Of a DNA stretch of 64,000 nucleotides, positions 49,893 to 58,964 are shown in pieces; positions within the stretch are counted from its first letter, which is position 1, and each line of letters opens with the position of its first letter. The DNA lies in contig CATKXX010000008.1 in NCBI GenBank assembly GCA_949840935.1, positions 1 through 64,000 on the forward strand, given 5' to 3'. The notes beneath the pieces were generated by a model. It searched no databases. It was not told the origin of the DNA and saw only the letters and a list, made by a program, of their open reading frames with translations. Made by a program: the position numbers and the translations under genes. The stretch comes from an uncultured Acetatifactor sp. (GTDB taxonomy: Bacteria; Bacillota; Clostridia; Lachnospirales; Lachnospiraceae).

Positions 49893-52451
49893 TCACGCAG
49901 TCTCTGCCGCCTCCGTGGAAGCTTCCTGCTTCCCTGCAGACCCCGGCTTCTTTTCCGCGGCCTCCCCCTTCAAAGGCTCCGGCTTCTTTTCTTCCGTTTC
50001 CGACTCTGCTGCTTCCGCTTCCTTTTCAGCTGCCCCCTTCTTCGAGGTCTCCGATTTCTTCACAGTCTCCGCCTTCTTCGCAGATTTTTCTTTCTTTGCG
50101 GCCTTCTTATCCTTCCCGGATTCCGTTTCCTTTGCCGGCTCTTTCTTCGCGACAGCTGCCTTTCCCGAGGCCTGCTTCTTCTTCGGAGCTTTCTTTGCCG
50201 GCACATTCTCCCGGATCCGCCTCTCGATCTCCTTCTCCAATTCTTCCTCCGTAAAGGGAATGAATTCGAGGATGCTCAGCGACAGGGGCGCGAGCTTCAC
50301 GGTGATGGCCTGATATCTTCCGTCATACTCTGTCGGCTTTGTCTTCCTCATACGGCTGTTCACCACATGCGTCCCGCCATATTTGGCGTCGTCGGTGTTC
50401 AGGATTTCCCTGTATTTTCCCTCAAAAGGCACGCCCGTTGTGATTTCCTGGGGGATTCCCGCAAAATTGGCCACCACCAGAAGGATTTCTTCCTGCTCCC
50501 TGCCCTTTCTCGCAAAAGTCAGGTAGCAGTCCTGGGCGGACACATGGTTGATCCACTCAAAACCTTCCGGGCTGTCATCCAGCACAGAGAGCTCCGGCCT
50601 TGTCCGGTACAGGTAATTCAGATCTCTCACCAGCCTTGCCACACCCTCATGGTCCTCCACCTTGCGCAATTCCCACTGAACCGTGCGGTTCTCGTTCCAC
50701 TCGTCGAATTCGCCCAGATCCTGCCCCATGAACAGCAGTTTCTTTCCGGGATGAGTCATCATATAGCCATAGGTAAGCCGCAGATTCGCAAATTTCTGCT
50801 CCCTGTCGCCAGGCATTTTCCCCAGCATGGTGGCCTTGCCGTGAACCACCTCGTCATGGGAAAATACCAGCATGAATTTCTCCGAATAAGCGTATACCAT
50901 GCTGAAAGTCAATTCCCCGTGATGATGGCTCCTGAAATAGGGGTCATACTTGATGTACTGCAGATAATCGTTCATATAACCCATGTTCCACTTCAGGTCA
51001 AAGCCCAGCCCGTCATCCTCCAGGTCTCCTGTGATCTTCGGGAAAGCGGTACTTTCTTCCGCAATGGTCAGCACGCCGGGATTGCGCTTTTTCATAACAG
51101 AATTCAAATGCTTGATCATCTCAATGGCTTCCAGGTTCTCCTTGCCGCCGTATATATTGGCAACCCACTCCCCGTCATTTTTGCCGTAATCCAGATACAG
51201 CATGCTTGCCACCGCATCCATCCTGATACCGTCCGCATGGTATTTTTCCACCCAGAACAGGGCGTTGGCGATCAGGTAGTTGGATACCTGGGGCCGTCCA
51301 TAGTTGTAGATCAGGGTACCCCAGTGAGGGTGGAAGCCCTGCCTGGGATCCAGATGCTCATAGAGGCATGTGCCGTCAAAGTTGGACATTCCGTAGGTAT
51401 CCCTGGGGAAATGGGCGGGCACCCAGTCCAGGATCACACCGATTCCCTCCTTGTGCAGCGCATTTACAAAATACATGAAATCCTCCGGAGTACCGTACCG
51501 GGCGGTGGGCGCATAATAACCGATCACCTGATATCCCCAGGATGCGTCAAAGGGATGCTCCATCACAGGCATCAGCTCCACATGGGTATACCCCATCTCC
51601 TTCACATAGTCGATGACCTTCTCCGCGATCTCCCGGTAATTTGCATACTCCTTCCCCAGCTTCGCCCGGACAAAGGAGCCCAGATACATCTCATAAACGC
51701 TGACCGGCGCGTTCCCCTTCTGGAATTGTTCCCTCTTTTTCAGGAATGCGTCATCCTCCCATTTGAACCCATTGATATCCACGATCACAGATGCCGTATC
51801 CGGGCGCAGCTGTGCCGCATTTCCGTAAGGGTCGGCTTTCAGGTAGGTCAGGCCGGTTTTTAACTTAAATTCAAATTTATAATTGTCCCCTGCCTTTGCA
51901 TCCGGAAGGAAAATTTCAAAAATGCCGGAATCCTCCAGCCTGCGCATCTGGTTCGTCCTGCCGTCCCAGTTGTTGAAATCCCCCACCACGCTGGAACGCA
52001 GCACGTTAGGCGCCCATACGGCAAAATACACACCCTTCACACCGTCCAGCTCCATGGGATGTGCCCCCAGCTTTTCATAGACAGTATAATGAATTCCGTT
52101 GCTGAATTTGTCCATATCATTCCGGGTGATCTGGGGCGCAAAACGGTAGGGATCCCCGTGAACCGTCTCGTTACCCTGGTTGTCCGTTACCAGATAATGA
52201 TAATCCTTCAGGTTCCGCTCAGGAACCAGCACCGCAAAATATCCGCCCTCGTCCGCAAGCTCCATGGGTACGGCGTTTCCCGTTTTCTCCAGAATCACTG
52301 ATACCTTCACCGCCCCCGGGAAATACGCCTGTATCAGGGTCTGTGTGCCGGACTTGTGAGGCCCCAGCAGAGCATGGGGATTATCGCTCTCCGAATAAGT
52401 GATCTCCTCAATCCCCGCCCAATCCATTAATTTATAAAGTTTGTTGGTCAT
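49893..52451 (-). CDS. glgB: 1,4-alpha-glucan (glycogen) branching enzyme with a long charged tail
   Basis: 852 residues against the usual 630-750. A CBM48-like N-terminal domain (about 20-130; VYFAVWAPN) leads to the GH13 barrel. There, nucleophile Asp lies in RMDAVASMLYLDYG, acid/base Glu in IAEESTAFP, and FSHDEVVHGK holds the transition-state Asp. A C-terminal beta domain ends near residue 735. The last 110 residues are almost only Lys, Ala, Glu, Ser and Pro (KKAPKKKQ, KSAKKAETVKK), a histone-H1-like tail that the family does not need. It is downstream of a DUF1015 gene. Confidence 0.93.
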   Translation of the reverse strand: MTNKLYKLMDWAGIEEITYSESDNPHALLGPHKSGTQTLIQAYFPGAVKVSVILEKTGNAVPMELADEGGYFAVLVPERNLKDYHYLVTDNQGNETVHGDPYRFAPQITRNDMDKFSNGIHYTVYEKLGAHPMELDGVKGVYFAVWAPNVLRSSVVGDFNNWDGRTNQMRRLEDSGIFEIFLPDAKAGDNYKFEFKLKTGLTYLKADPYGNAAQLRPDTASVIVDINGFKWEDDAFLKKREQFQKGNAPVSVYEMYLGSFVRAKLGKEYANYREIAEKVIDYVKEMGYTHVELMPVMEHPFDASWGYQVIGYYAPTARYGTPEDFMYFVNALHKEGIGVILDWVPAHFPRDTYGMSNFDGTCLYEHLDPRQGFHPHWGTLIYNYGRPQVSNYLIANALFWVEKYHADGIRMDAVASMLYLDYGKNDGEWVANIYGGKENLEAIEMIKHLNSVMKKRNPGVLTIAEESTAFPKITGDLEDDGLGFDLKWNMGYMNDYLQYIKYDPYFRSHHHGELTFSMVYAYSEKFMLVFSHDEVVHGKATMLGKMPGDREQKFANLRLTYGYMMTHPGKKLLFMGQDLGEFDEWNENRTVQWELRKVEDHEGVARLVRDLNYLYRTRPELSVLDDSPEGFEWINHVSAQDCYLTFARKGREQEEILLVVANFAGIPQEITTGVPFEGKYREILNTDDAKYGGTHVVNSRMRKTKPTEYDGRYQAITVKLAPLSLSILEFIPFTEEELEKEIERRIRENVPAKKAPKKKQASGKAAVAKKEPAKETESGKDKKAAKKEKSAKKAETVKKSETSKKGAAEKEAEAAESETEEKKPEPLKGEAAEKKPGSAGKQEASTEAAETA

Positions 52452-52548
52452 GTCCCTTCATCCTTTCTTAATACTTTCTCATTTTATTGCCAGACATTTG
52501 TGAAACGTTTATTCTGTATTTCGTTATCAAAACCCAAACGGCTCTTTC

Positions 52549-53784
52549 TCACAAATTATGCAGGAACAGCCCGCTCCTCAGCTTGGGTTCAAACCAGGTG
52601 GACTTCGGAGGCATCAGCCGGCCCGCGTCCGCCACCGCGAAAAGCTCTCCGATAGAGGTGGGATACAGGGAGAACGCCACCTTCATATCCCCGTGTACTC
52701 TCCTCTCCAGCTCCTCCAGTCCCCGGATGCCGCCCACAAAATCAATTCGCTTATCCGTTTTGGGATCCCGGATACCCAGCACAGGCTCCAGCAAATGATT
52801 CTGCAGCAGAGACACATCCAGCCCCTCCACCGCATCCCGGGACAGGATTTCCTCCTTCGCGGTAAGGCAGTACCACTGATCCTCCAGGTACATTCCAAAC
52901 TCACCCTTCCTGCCCGGCCGGAAAGGCTCCGGCCCCTTTTTCTCCACCTGGAAAGCCTGTCCGATCCTGGCGAGAAAGCCCTCCGCGTCATATCCGTTCA
53001 GATCGCGGACTACACGGTTATAATCCAGGATGCGAAGTTCCTCATCAGGAAACAGCACGGAGAGGAAATAGTTAAAATCCTCCTCGCCGGTGTAACCCGG
53101 GTTCTCCTCCCTCCGCTTCAGCCCCACCTTCACGGCGGAAGCGCAGCGGTGATGGCCGTCGGCAATGTATATGGCCGGTATCCGCGCAAATTCTTCACGG
53201 ATATCCGAAATCTTTTTATCGTCATCTATCACCCAAACCCTGTGCCCAATACCGTCCTCGGAAATAAAATCGTACACCGGCTTCTCCGCCTTCACCGTTT
53301 CCATGATATCCTTCAGCAAACTGCTCGCGCGGTAAGCCAGGAAAATGGGGCCTGTCTGCATGTTACAGACATCCACATGGCGTATCCTGTCCTGTTCCTT
53401 GTCCGCCCTGGTGTTCTCATGCTTCTTGATCACATTGTTGCGGTAATCGTCAATGGAAGCACAGGCCACGATTCCTGCCTGGCTCCTGCCATCCATGATC
53501 TGCTCATAGAGGTAATAGCAGGGCTTTTCTTCCCGCATAAATTTCCCCTCTGCTATCCTTTCACGCAGCAGTTTTGCCGCCCTCTCGTAAACCTCCGGCG
53601 CGTAGGTATCCACCTGGGGGCCGAAGCCGGTCTCCGCCCTGTCGATGGCAAGGAAGGATTCGGGATTCGCCGCCACCACCTGACAGGCCTCCTGCCTGTT
53701 ATAGACGTCATAGGGCAACGCCGCAATTTTTGCCTCCAGTCCGGGAGCCGGACGGTAGGCGGGAAAAGGTCTGATATCTGCCAT
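52549..53784 (-). CDS. DUF1015 family protein
   Basis: 411 residues beginning ADIRPFPAYRP, with YIADGHHRCASA near the middle and NYFLSVLFPDEELRILDYNRVV, the hallmarks of DUF1015. The GHHR segment resembles a ParB-like nucleotide site, but no function is settled. In clostridia the gene is usually close to serA/serC; here those are 9 kb away on the same strand. A 97-nt gap separates it from glgB. Confidence 0.87.
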   Translation of the reverse strand: MADIRPFPAYRPAPGLEAKIAALPYDVYNRQEACQVVAANPESFLAIDRAETGFGPQVDTYAPEVYERAAKLLRERIAEGKFMREEKPCYYLYEQIMDGRSQAGIVACASIDDYRNNVIKKHENTRADKEQDRIRHVDVCNMQTGPIFLAYRASSLLKDIMETVKAEKPVYDFISEDGIGHRVWVIDDDKKISDIREEFARIPAIYIADGHHRCASAVKVGLKRREENPGYTGEEDFNYFLSVLFPDEELRILDYNRVVRDLNGYDAEGFLARIGQAFQVEKKGPEPFRPGRKGEFGMYLEDQWYCLTAKEEILSRDAVEGLDVSLLQNHLLEPVLGIRDPKTDKRIDFVGGIRGLEELERRVHGDMKVAFSLYPTSIGELFAVADAGRLMPPKSTWFEPKLRSGLFLHNL

Positions 53785-53868
53785 AAATTTATCCTCTCTA
53801 ATCTTTATTTTTCTCTTTATTTATTGCTCCTTATATTACTTATAAACATTCGATTTATGTCGTGGGAT

Positions 53869-54157
53869 TTATACCCCATATCTGTATTCTTTTTCTTCTT
53901 TTTCCCTTGCCGTCAGGCCAAACTCGATGATAATCCTTTCCGCAGCCTCATCAGGCTCCAGATTCGTGTTATCAATCTTAATGTGATTCTCAAACCAGAA
54001 TTCATCCGGATCCGAATTAAGCTTATGATCTCTGGCACATTTCAGAAGATCTGAGCGGCTCCACTCAATATCTTATCTTATCCCTTAAGCTTTCCGCAAC
54101 TGTCATTTTACCCACAGCCTGCGGGCCGCATATGATAACCAGATCAGCCATGTCCAT
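53869..54157 (-). pseudogene. Internally deleted P-loop kinase-like gene
   Basis: The 5' part encodes a Walker-A start, MADLVIICGPQAVGKMTVAE, then hits TGA after about 30 codons. In another frame the 3' part encodes a normal C-terminus (SDLLKCARDHKLNSDPDEFW, then DNTNLEPDEAAERIIIEFGL) ending YRYGV. The middle of a roughly 170-residue AAA/shikimate-kinase-like protein is missing. AGGGAG precedes the ATG at 54151. It fills most of the 430-bp gap between the DUF1015 and TIR genes. Confidence 0.75.
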
Positions 54158-54218
54158 CTCCCTGGAATGATTTTCCATATTTCCCGTCAACACTGTTTCA
54201 CACCTTTTGCATGTTATC

Positions 54219-55814
54219 CTATCTTGCCGCGATCAGTTCTGCCAGTGCCTGCCTGTCCACACAGATTGCGGGCCGGATGCCAAAGCCTTCCACCCCCGCC
54301 TCGATCTGATCCAGTATCTCACAGGGGCCATCCCCCTCCTGATAACCGCTGCCGTTGCCCACAGCCTTACATCTGCTGGTGGAACCATCCGCCGGATCCC
54401 GCAGCAGCCAGGGATATTCCTCCACGCCAAGGGACAGAGAATACCCTTCGTACCAGCCTGTCTGATCCTGTTCCACCGCATATTCCGTGGGGATGGCATA
54501 AACGCTGATATCTACCTCGGCAAACCAATCCAGCTCCAGCCACTCCGAGAGCAGAAACACCTTATCCTTCGTATTAATATCATTCGCATCTATCACACAG
54601 TTACCTATGGTAAGCAAATCAGCCTCACGGAGCACTGCCCGCTCCTCCCGTGTAAAGCCATGTAAAAATCCTGCCTCATTGCTGTAACCGTTTTTCTTTT
54701 CAGACATGGCGGCAGCAGTCGGCGCCTGTCCCTCGTATGTCACATTTTCCCTGTCACTGTTCAGCCAGGCCCTGATATTGGAGGAAACCCACAGATTAGA
54801 GCCCCTGACATATGCTTCCAGGTCATAGTCCTCAATGGTGGCAGCCCAATAATCCTGGTTGTCGTCGTAATTGTATCGCCCGCTCTCCGCCGCGTCAAAA
54901 GCCTTCATGGTCAGAATCTTATCCGATATCAGGATCAGCTGTTCCCCGTCCTCCGGGATATGGAGCACCCGCCAGAGGATCGGCTCGCCTCCGTAGGTAC
55001 CAAGCTCCACCGAAGCCCCCAGGCTCAGATCCACATTCTCAGCCGCCTGTGGCCCATTTCCGGCGGCCTGTCCGTCACTTCCCGCCCCTTGCATCACATT
55101 CCCGGCAGCCTGTCCATCGCTGCCCGCCCCTTGCATCACATTCCCGGCGGCCTGTCCACCATGTTCCTCAGTCAGCGTCCCGCCGCTCACTCCCCGACTC
55201 TCCTGATCCGTCACAGTGTTTCTGCTCCCTGCCTTGCTCAAAGCAAAGACAATACCGCTGACTGTCAAAAGCAGAACCAGCGCGGAAACTGCCCTTTTCC
55301 AGCTTCCCTTCCTGCCCCGTCCCTGCGCTGCCTGCCCGGGCTGACCCTTCGCCGCGCTTCCGATGTCCCTCTCTCCTGTATGTCCTGAAGCCTGCCCTGG
55401 CCGGCTTTTCGCCGCACAGCCCTTTCCGGTATCCGGCCGGCTTCGGAACGCTTCTGACACCCTTCGGTAATCCGTATCCCCCACGCCGTCAATCCACTGG
55501 TTTGTCATCAGGAAATACTCCAGGGATTTCGTCAGGGCAACTTCCTCCATCCGGTACACGATCACAGGGATCCGGCTGCTCCCCGCCCTCTCCACCTCCC
55601 GCAGTACATGGGGCGACTGATTGGACTGCTCCGTCAGGAGAAGCAGCAGCGCATCCGCCCCTCTGATGCCATCTATGATCTCCTCCGCATATTCCCTGCC
55701 GGGCCGGATATCCCGCGGCGCGATAAAGCAGGAATGGCCGTCCTCCTCCAGCCTGGCGCAAATACCCCTGGCAGTCTCCGCATTCTGGGAGGAATGTGAA
55801 ATAAAGATCCGCAT
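54219..55814 (-). CDS. TIR domain, membrane helix and DUF6273-like protein
   Basis: 531 residues. A TIR domain (about 1-125; MRIFISHSSQNAETARGI, FIAPRDIRPGREYAEEI, and E in SPHVLREVERA at the NADase glutamate position) is followed by a Gln/Gly-rich linker, one transmembrane helix (about 190-210, AVSALVLLLTVSGIVFALS), and a second linker with 14-residue tandem repeats. A C-terminal DUF6273-type extracellular domain follows (about 290-525; GGEPILWRVLHI, MKAFDA, SNIRAWLN). A TIR inside and a sensor-like domain outside suggest signal transduction across the membrane. Activity is inferred. Neighbouring NADAR gene noted. Confidence 0.83.
   Translation of the reverse strand: MRIFISHSSQNAETARGICARLEEDGHSCFIAPRDIRPGREYAEEIIDGIRGADALLLLLTEQSNQSPHVLREVERAGSSRIPVIVYRMEEVALTKSLEYFLMTNQWIDGVGDTDYRRVSEAFRSRPDTGKGCAAKSRPGQASGHTGERDIGSAAKGQPGQAAQGRGRKGSWKRAVSALVLLLTVSGIVFALSKAGSRNTVTDQESRGVSGGTLTEEHGGQAAGNVMQGAGSDGQAAGNVMQGAGSDGQAAGNGPQAAENVDLSLGASVELGTYGGEPILWRVLHIPEDGEQLILISDKILTMKAFDAAESGRYNYDDNQDYWAATIEDYDLEAYVRGSNLWVSSNIRAWLNSDRENVTYEGQAPTAAAMSEKKNGYSNEAGFLHGFTREERAVLREADLLTIGNCVIDANDINTKDKVFLLSEWLELDWFAEVDISVYAIPTEYAVEQDQTGWYEGYSLSLGVEEYPWLLRDPADGSTSRCKAVGNGSGYQEGDGPCEILDQIEAGVEGFGIRPAICVDRQALAELIAAR
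55060..55158 (-). repeat. 42-bp tandem repeats inside the second TIR gene
   Basis: Two nearly identical 42-bp units and a partial third encode AAGNVMQGAGSDGQ. They form part of the linker between the membrane helix and the DUF6273-like domain. Confidence 0.85.
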
Positions 55815-55828
55815 AAACCCTTCCCTTC

Positions 55829-56113
55829 TCAATCCGTTTCCACGGCAGTCCACATTTTTTCAAATTCATCTTTCTCTATGACAGATGCCGAAAAACCATC
55901 GCCATACACATGGTTGTTTATTTCTTCCACGGTCGGGATCGGCGTTATTTCCACCGCGCCGGCATAAAGGTCATCCCTGCGCTCCGCCCGCCCGTCCGCA
56001 AAGACTTCCACCGCCCTGCGTGCCAGCCGTTCATCCGCCCTATCCACCTCATAAAAATAGATCACAGGCATATCGTCCGACTCATATTCCATAAAACACT
56101 TGATGTATTCCAT
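55829..56113 (-). CDS. DUF6881-like small protein
   Basis: 94 residues starting MEYIKCFMEYESDDMPVIYF, with GGAGG 6 nt upstream. The pattern (short beta strand, E-x-D-x-x-x-E, then RRAVEVFADGRAE) resembles DUF6881, a small family of unknown role. A longer frame to 56254 overlaps the NADAR gene and lacks a ribosome site. It lies 14 nt upstream of the TIR gene start, so the two are probably one transcript. Confidence 0.7.
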   Translation of the reverse strand: MEYIKCFMEYESDDMPVIYFYEVDRADERLARRAVEVFADGRAERRDDLYAGAVEITPIPTVEEINNHVYGDGFSASVIEKDEFEKMWTAVETD

Positions 56114-56190
56114 CGGATTCCTCCGCGCCGTATTTCCGTCACGTCCCGGGAAAGCGTTTTCAACCCGCATTTGCGCGCACCTGCGCCTGC

Positions 56191-56673
56191 TTACTGACTC
56201 AGCATGGTGCGGACTCTCATCAGGGAAAACCCCAATAAATTCTGCCCCTGCCACTTATCCATGTCAAACCGCCTTTCATCCTTCATGGAAAGGCCAATTC
56301 CCCATATCCTGTCCTGAACCGCGCATTCCGCCAATATACGGCCCTGCGTATTCAAAAGCTTCTCCTTTAGCTCCGCATTCTGCCGGAATTTTTCAACCAA
56401 TCCCTGGTAGACGATCAACTGCCGCATACCGTTCCATATGACGTCTTCATAATTCCTGACACTTCTGCCCAACGCTTTGATCTTTCCCACATCGTCCGTG
56501 CCCAATATCTGTCCGGCTATCTCCGTATCGTCAAAAAGCAGCGCTTTCTGATACATCATATACTGCTCCATGGAAGAATATCGTATATTGCCCACACAAA
56601 AATTCGACAGATACCAGTTGCTCAAATATCCGTTCGCCTCATCAGGATTGTGAAAACATATCACTTTTGTCAT
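56191..56673 (-). CDS. NADAR-family protein (YbiA/DUF1768)
   Basis: 160 residues. It begins VICFHNPDEANGYLSNWYLS, with SSMEQYMMYQKALLFDD, then WNGMRQLIVYQGLVEKF, LAECAVQDRIWGIG and WQGQNLLGFSLMRVR, the full NADAR pattern. The family cleaves N-glycosidic bonds of ADP-ribose derivatives, and some members reverse guanine ADP-ribosylation. GGAGG is 6 nt before the ATG at 56673. It is the first gene of the run leading to the DUF6881 and TIR genes, so it may counter or tune NAD-derived products of the TIR protein; that link is inference. Confidence 0.88.
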   Translation of the reverse strand: MTKVICFHNPDEANGYLSNWYLSNFCVGNIRYSSMEQYMMYQKALLFDDTEIAGQILGTDDVGKIKALGRSVRNYEDVIWNGMRQLIVYQGLVEKFRQNAELKEKLLNTQGRILAECAVQDRIWGIGLSMKDERRFDMDKWQGQNLLGFSLMRVRTMLSQ

Positions 56674-56789
56674 AATGATCCTCCAATTCTCGCACGCATA
56701 ATTTATTTTATCAAAATAAACTATACATAACAAGCATCCGGTGCTAAAATTATGAAAAAGATGGAAATCAAAGAAAGGAATCAGAGAAT

Positions 56790-57074
56790 ATGACGGACGA
56801 AAACAAAGAGATCTTAGCCAGGATCAATTCCTATGCGGAAAGCACTCTGGGGGAGATCGACCCCCAGAAAGTCCCAGTCTCCCAACAGCTGGAGCAGCTT
56901 AAGCCTGTTATGGAGGAACTTGCCAGGGAAAAAAATGTGAGCCTCGAGGATATGTTTATCCTGTACATGGATCTGCAGAGCGAAGCCTCCTGCTCCGCCC
57001 AGAAGAAGCTGGAGGACAGCCTGGTTGACTTAAACGACGGGGTTGACGGGGGAATGCCCCTGCTGTTCCGTTAA
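56790..57074 (+). CDS. Small acidic protein, unknown
   Basis: 94 residues, helical and acidic (ILARINSYAESTLGEIDPQK, EELAREKNVSLEDMFILYMD). No recognised domain. AAAGG lies 11 nt before the ATG. It is divergent from the NADAR gene and is closed by a strong terminator. Confidence 0.65.
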   Translation: MTDENKEILARINSYAESTLGEIDPQKVPVSQQLEQLKPVMEELAREKNVSLEDMFILYMDLQSEASCSAQKKLEDSLVDLNDGVDGGMPLLFR

Positions 57075-57085
57075 TGTTTGAAAAT

Positions 57086-57123
57086 TTCCCCGGTCAGCAA
57101 AGCAGAGCCTTCTGACCGGGGAA
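57086..57123. terminator. Strong bidirectional terminator
   Basis: A 12-bp perfect stem TTCCCCGGTCAG (57086-57097) and CTGACCGGGGAA (57112-57123), followed by TGCTTTTT, separates the small acidic gene from the convergent AAA gene. Confidence 0.92.
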
Positions 57124-57152
57124 TGCTTTTTCCCTCGTCTTGAAATTCCTTC

Positions 57153-58868
57153 TCACCCCTGATCCATTTTTACCGCTGCCCTGCACTTCTTCCGATTACA
57201 GGCAATTCCGTATTTCAGTACAATTTCCATATCGTCCTGCCTGAGCTTCTCCGCATACCCCATCCTGTCAATCTGCGCAAGAGCATCCCGACAGCCCCTT
57301 TCCAGGTTCCCTCCATCAGGATATTTAACCTCAATCACAATACCCAGCTTCCCGTCACCGGATTCGATCAGGATATCGCTGAAGCCATCGCCGGACTCTG
57401 TATTGGAAAATATGGCCCAGTCCTGGCGGAAGCTCAGAAGTCCTAACAGCATACCATGGTAAAAATTCTCCTTCCTGCCTCTGGGTGCCCATGTATCCCG
57501 GATACTGATGGTTCCAGCCAGAAAAGCTGCAAAGCCTTCTTCCACTGCTTTTACGTCTCCCGCCTCAAAGGCACTGCAAAATTTCTCAAGACGCGTTGTA
57601 TCCCTGGCCGCCTCCTCCTGAATCCATGTCATGATCTGCCTCACATAGATCTGTCGGATCTCCAGATTTGGGATCACCAGACGAAACACCTCTCCCCTGG
57701 GCCTCTCGCTGACCGTAAGATAACCTGTAGTATAAAGGACGCTCCAGAGATTGTCAATGCTGTCATACAGATCCCTGTAAGTCAGCTCCCTGTTGATTCT
57801 CCGTTCAATACTGCCGCCGTCCACCAGCAGCTCCAGCTCCCGCCTTGTAGTCTGTGAGGCCCTGGCAAGAAGGTTCCTGATAATATCATTCCCGCTGGTA
57901 TTGCTCCAGAATGACCTGGGCTCCGCATCCGGCTGTGAACGCAGAAGGTCAATATAATTGATCACATCCCAGGGACAATAAATCCCCGTATCCCCGAAAA
58001 GATATCCGTCATACCATTCTTTCACAGTCTCGTAGCGGTCAGCAAACCCGTAACAGGTTAACATCTCCCTGACCTCTTTGTCCGTAAATCCGAACCACCT
58101 GCTGAACCGCTGATCCTCTATGGAAAGGACACGAAGATTGTTTAACCCCGTAAAAACGCTTTCCCTGGACACCCGCAGGCATCCTGTGAGCACGGAAAAG
58201 AAAAGGCAGTCGTTGCTTTTAAGCACCTGGCTGAACATCCTTCTTATCAGGGCGAGCATTTGATCATAATACCCATATTGCTGTGCTTTTTCCAGGGGCA
58301 CATCATACTCGTCAATGAGCAGGATGACCTTCTTTCCATAATGCCTGCATAAAAGCTCCGTCAACAGGCGCAGCCCTCCTGTCACCGTCTCGTCGCTCAT
58401 GTCAAAGCCGGACTGTCCGGGCCTTCCTGTCCTGGTCAGATTTCCGTACTGTTCCCTTTCCATGGCGGAAAGCCTGTCACTCTCCCCAAGAAAAGGAAAA
58501 CGCAGCGCCGCATAACCGATCTCCGCGCACAGGGCGTCCCTTGCCGTATCAAAATTAGTAAACTGCACATCCTTTAGGCTGACCGATATCACAGGGATTT
58601 TCCCCATATACCTTTCACACAACCCCTTCTCCGCCGCAATCTCCAACCCTTCAAACAGCCCCGGATCATTGTCCTGCCCGAAAAAGTATTTCAGCATATT
58701 CAAATTCAACGACTTACCGAACCTTCTGGGACGTGTAAACAGGTTCACATCCCCTCGGTTCGCCAGAATCTCCCGTATCAGCCCCGTCTTATCCACATAA
58801 TAGAAGCCGTCATTGCGCATCTTTTCAAAATTTTCCACTCCGATGGGAAGCATTTTTTCAGTGTTCAT
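57153..58868 (-). CDS. AAA-ATPase-like protein with C-terminal PD-(D/E)XK nuclease-like domain
   Basis: 571 residues. The N-terminal GVENFEKMRNDGFYYVDKT and Walker A LFTRPRRFGKSLNLNML are diagnostic of AAA-ATPase_like (PF09820). Walker B is KVILLIDEYDVPL. The C-terminal part (about 470-555; IFSNTESGDGFSDILIESGDG, then VIEVKYPDGG) is the PD-(D/E)XK superfamily 9 domain. Very common as multi-copy accessory genes in gut Firmicutes and Bacteroidetes; no proven function. Confidence 0.9.
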   Translation of the reverse strand: MNTEKMLPIGVENFEKMRNDGFYYVDKTGLIREILANRGDVNLFTRPRRFGKSLNLNMLKYFFGQDNDPGLFEGLEIAAEKGLCERYMGKIPVISVSLKDVQFTNFDTARDALCAEIGYAALRFPFLGESDRLSAMEREQYGNLTRTGRPGQSGFDMSDETVTGGLRLLTELLCRHYGKKVILLIDEYDVPLEKAQQYGYYDQMLALIRRMFSQVLKSNDCLFFSVLTGCLRVSRESVFTGLNNLRVLSIEDQRFSRWFGFTDKEVREMLTCYGFADRYETVKEWYDGYLFGDTGIYCPWDVINYIDLLRSQPDAEPRSFWSNTSGNDIIRNLLARASQTTRRELELLVDGGSIERRINRELTYRDLYDSIDNLWSVLYTTGYLTVSERPRGEVFRLVIPNLEIRQIYVRQIMTWIQEEAARDTTRLEKFCSAFEAGDVKAVEEGFAAFLAGTISIRDTWAPRGRKENFYHGMLLGLLSFRQDWAIFSNTESGDGFSDILIESGDGKLGIVIEVKYPDGGNLERGCRDALAQIDRMGYAEKLRQDDMEIVLKYGIACNRKKCRAAVKMDQG

Positions 58869-58964
58869 ATACTTTCCCCCTTTACAGACATTATATCCAA
58901 TACGCCCCGGGAAAACAAGAGTCCCCGGAAAACCTCCGGGGACTCCCTGTTTCTTATATTTGTT

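Noticed and set aside
49716-51863. 715-codon plus-strand open frame
   Set aside because: It is antisense to glgB, which has clear GH13 motifs; the frame is composition-driven and its product has no domain.
52558-54054. 498-codon plus-strand open frame
   Set aside because: Antisense to the DUF1015 gene and the kinase remnant; no ribosome site or motif.
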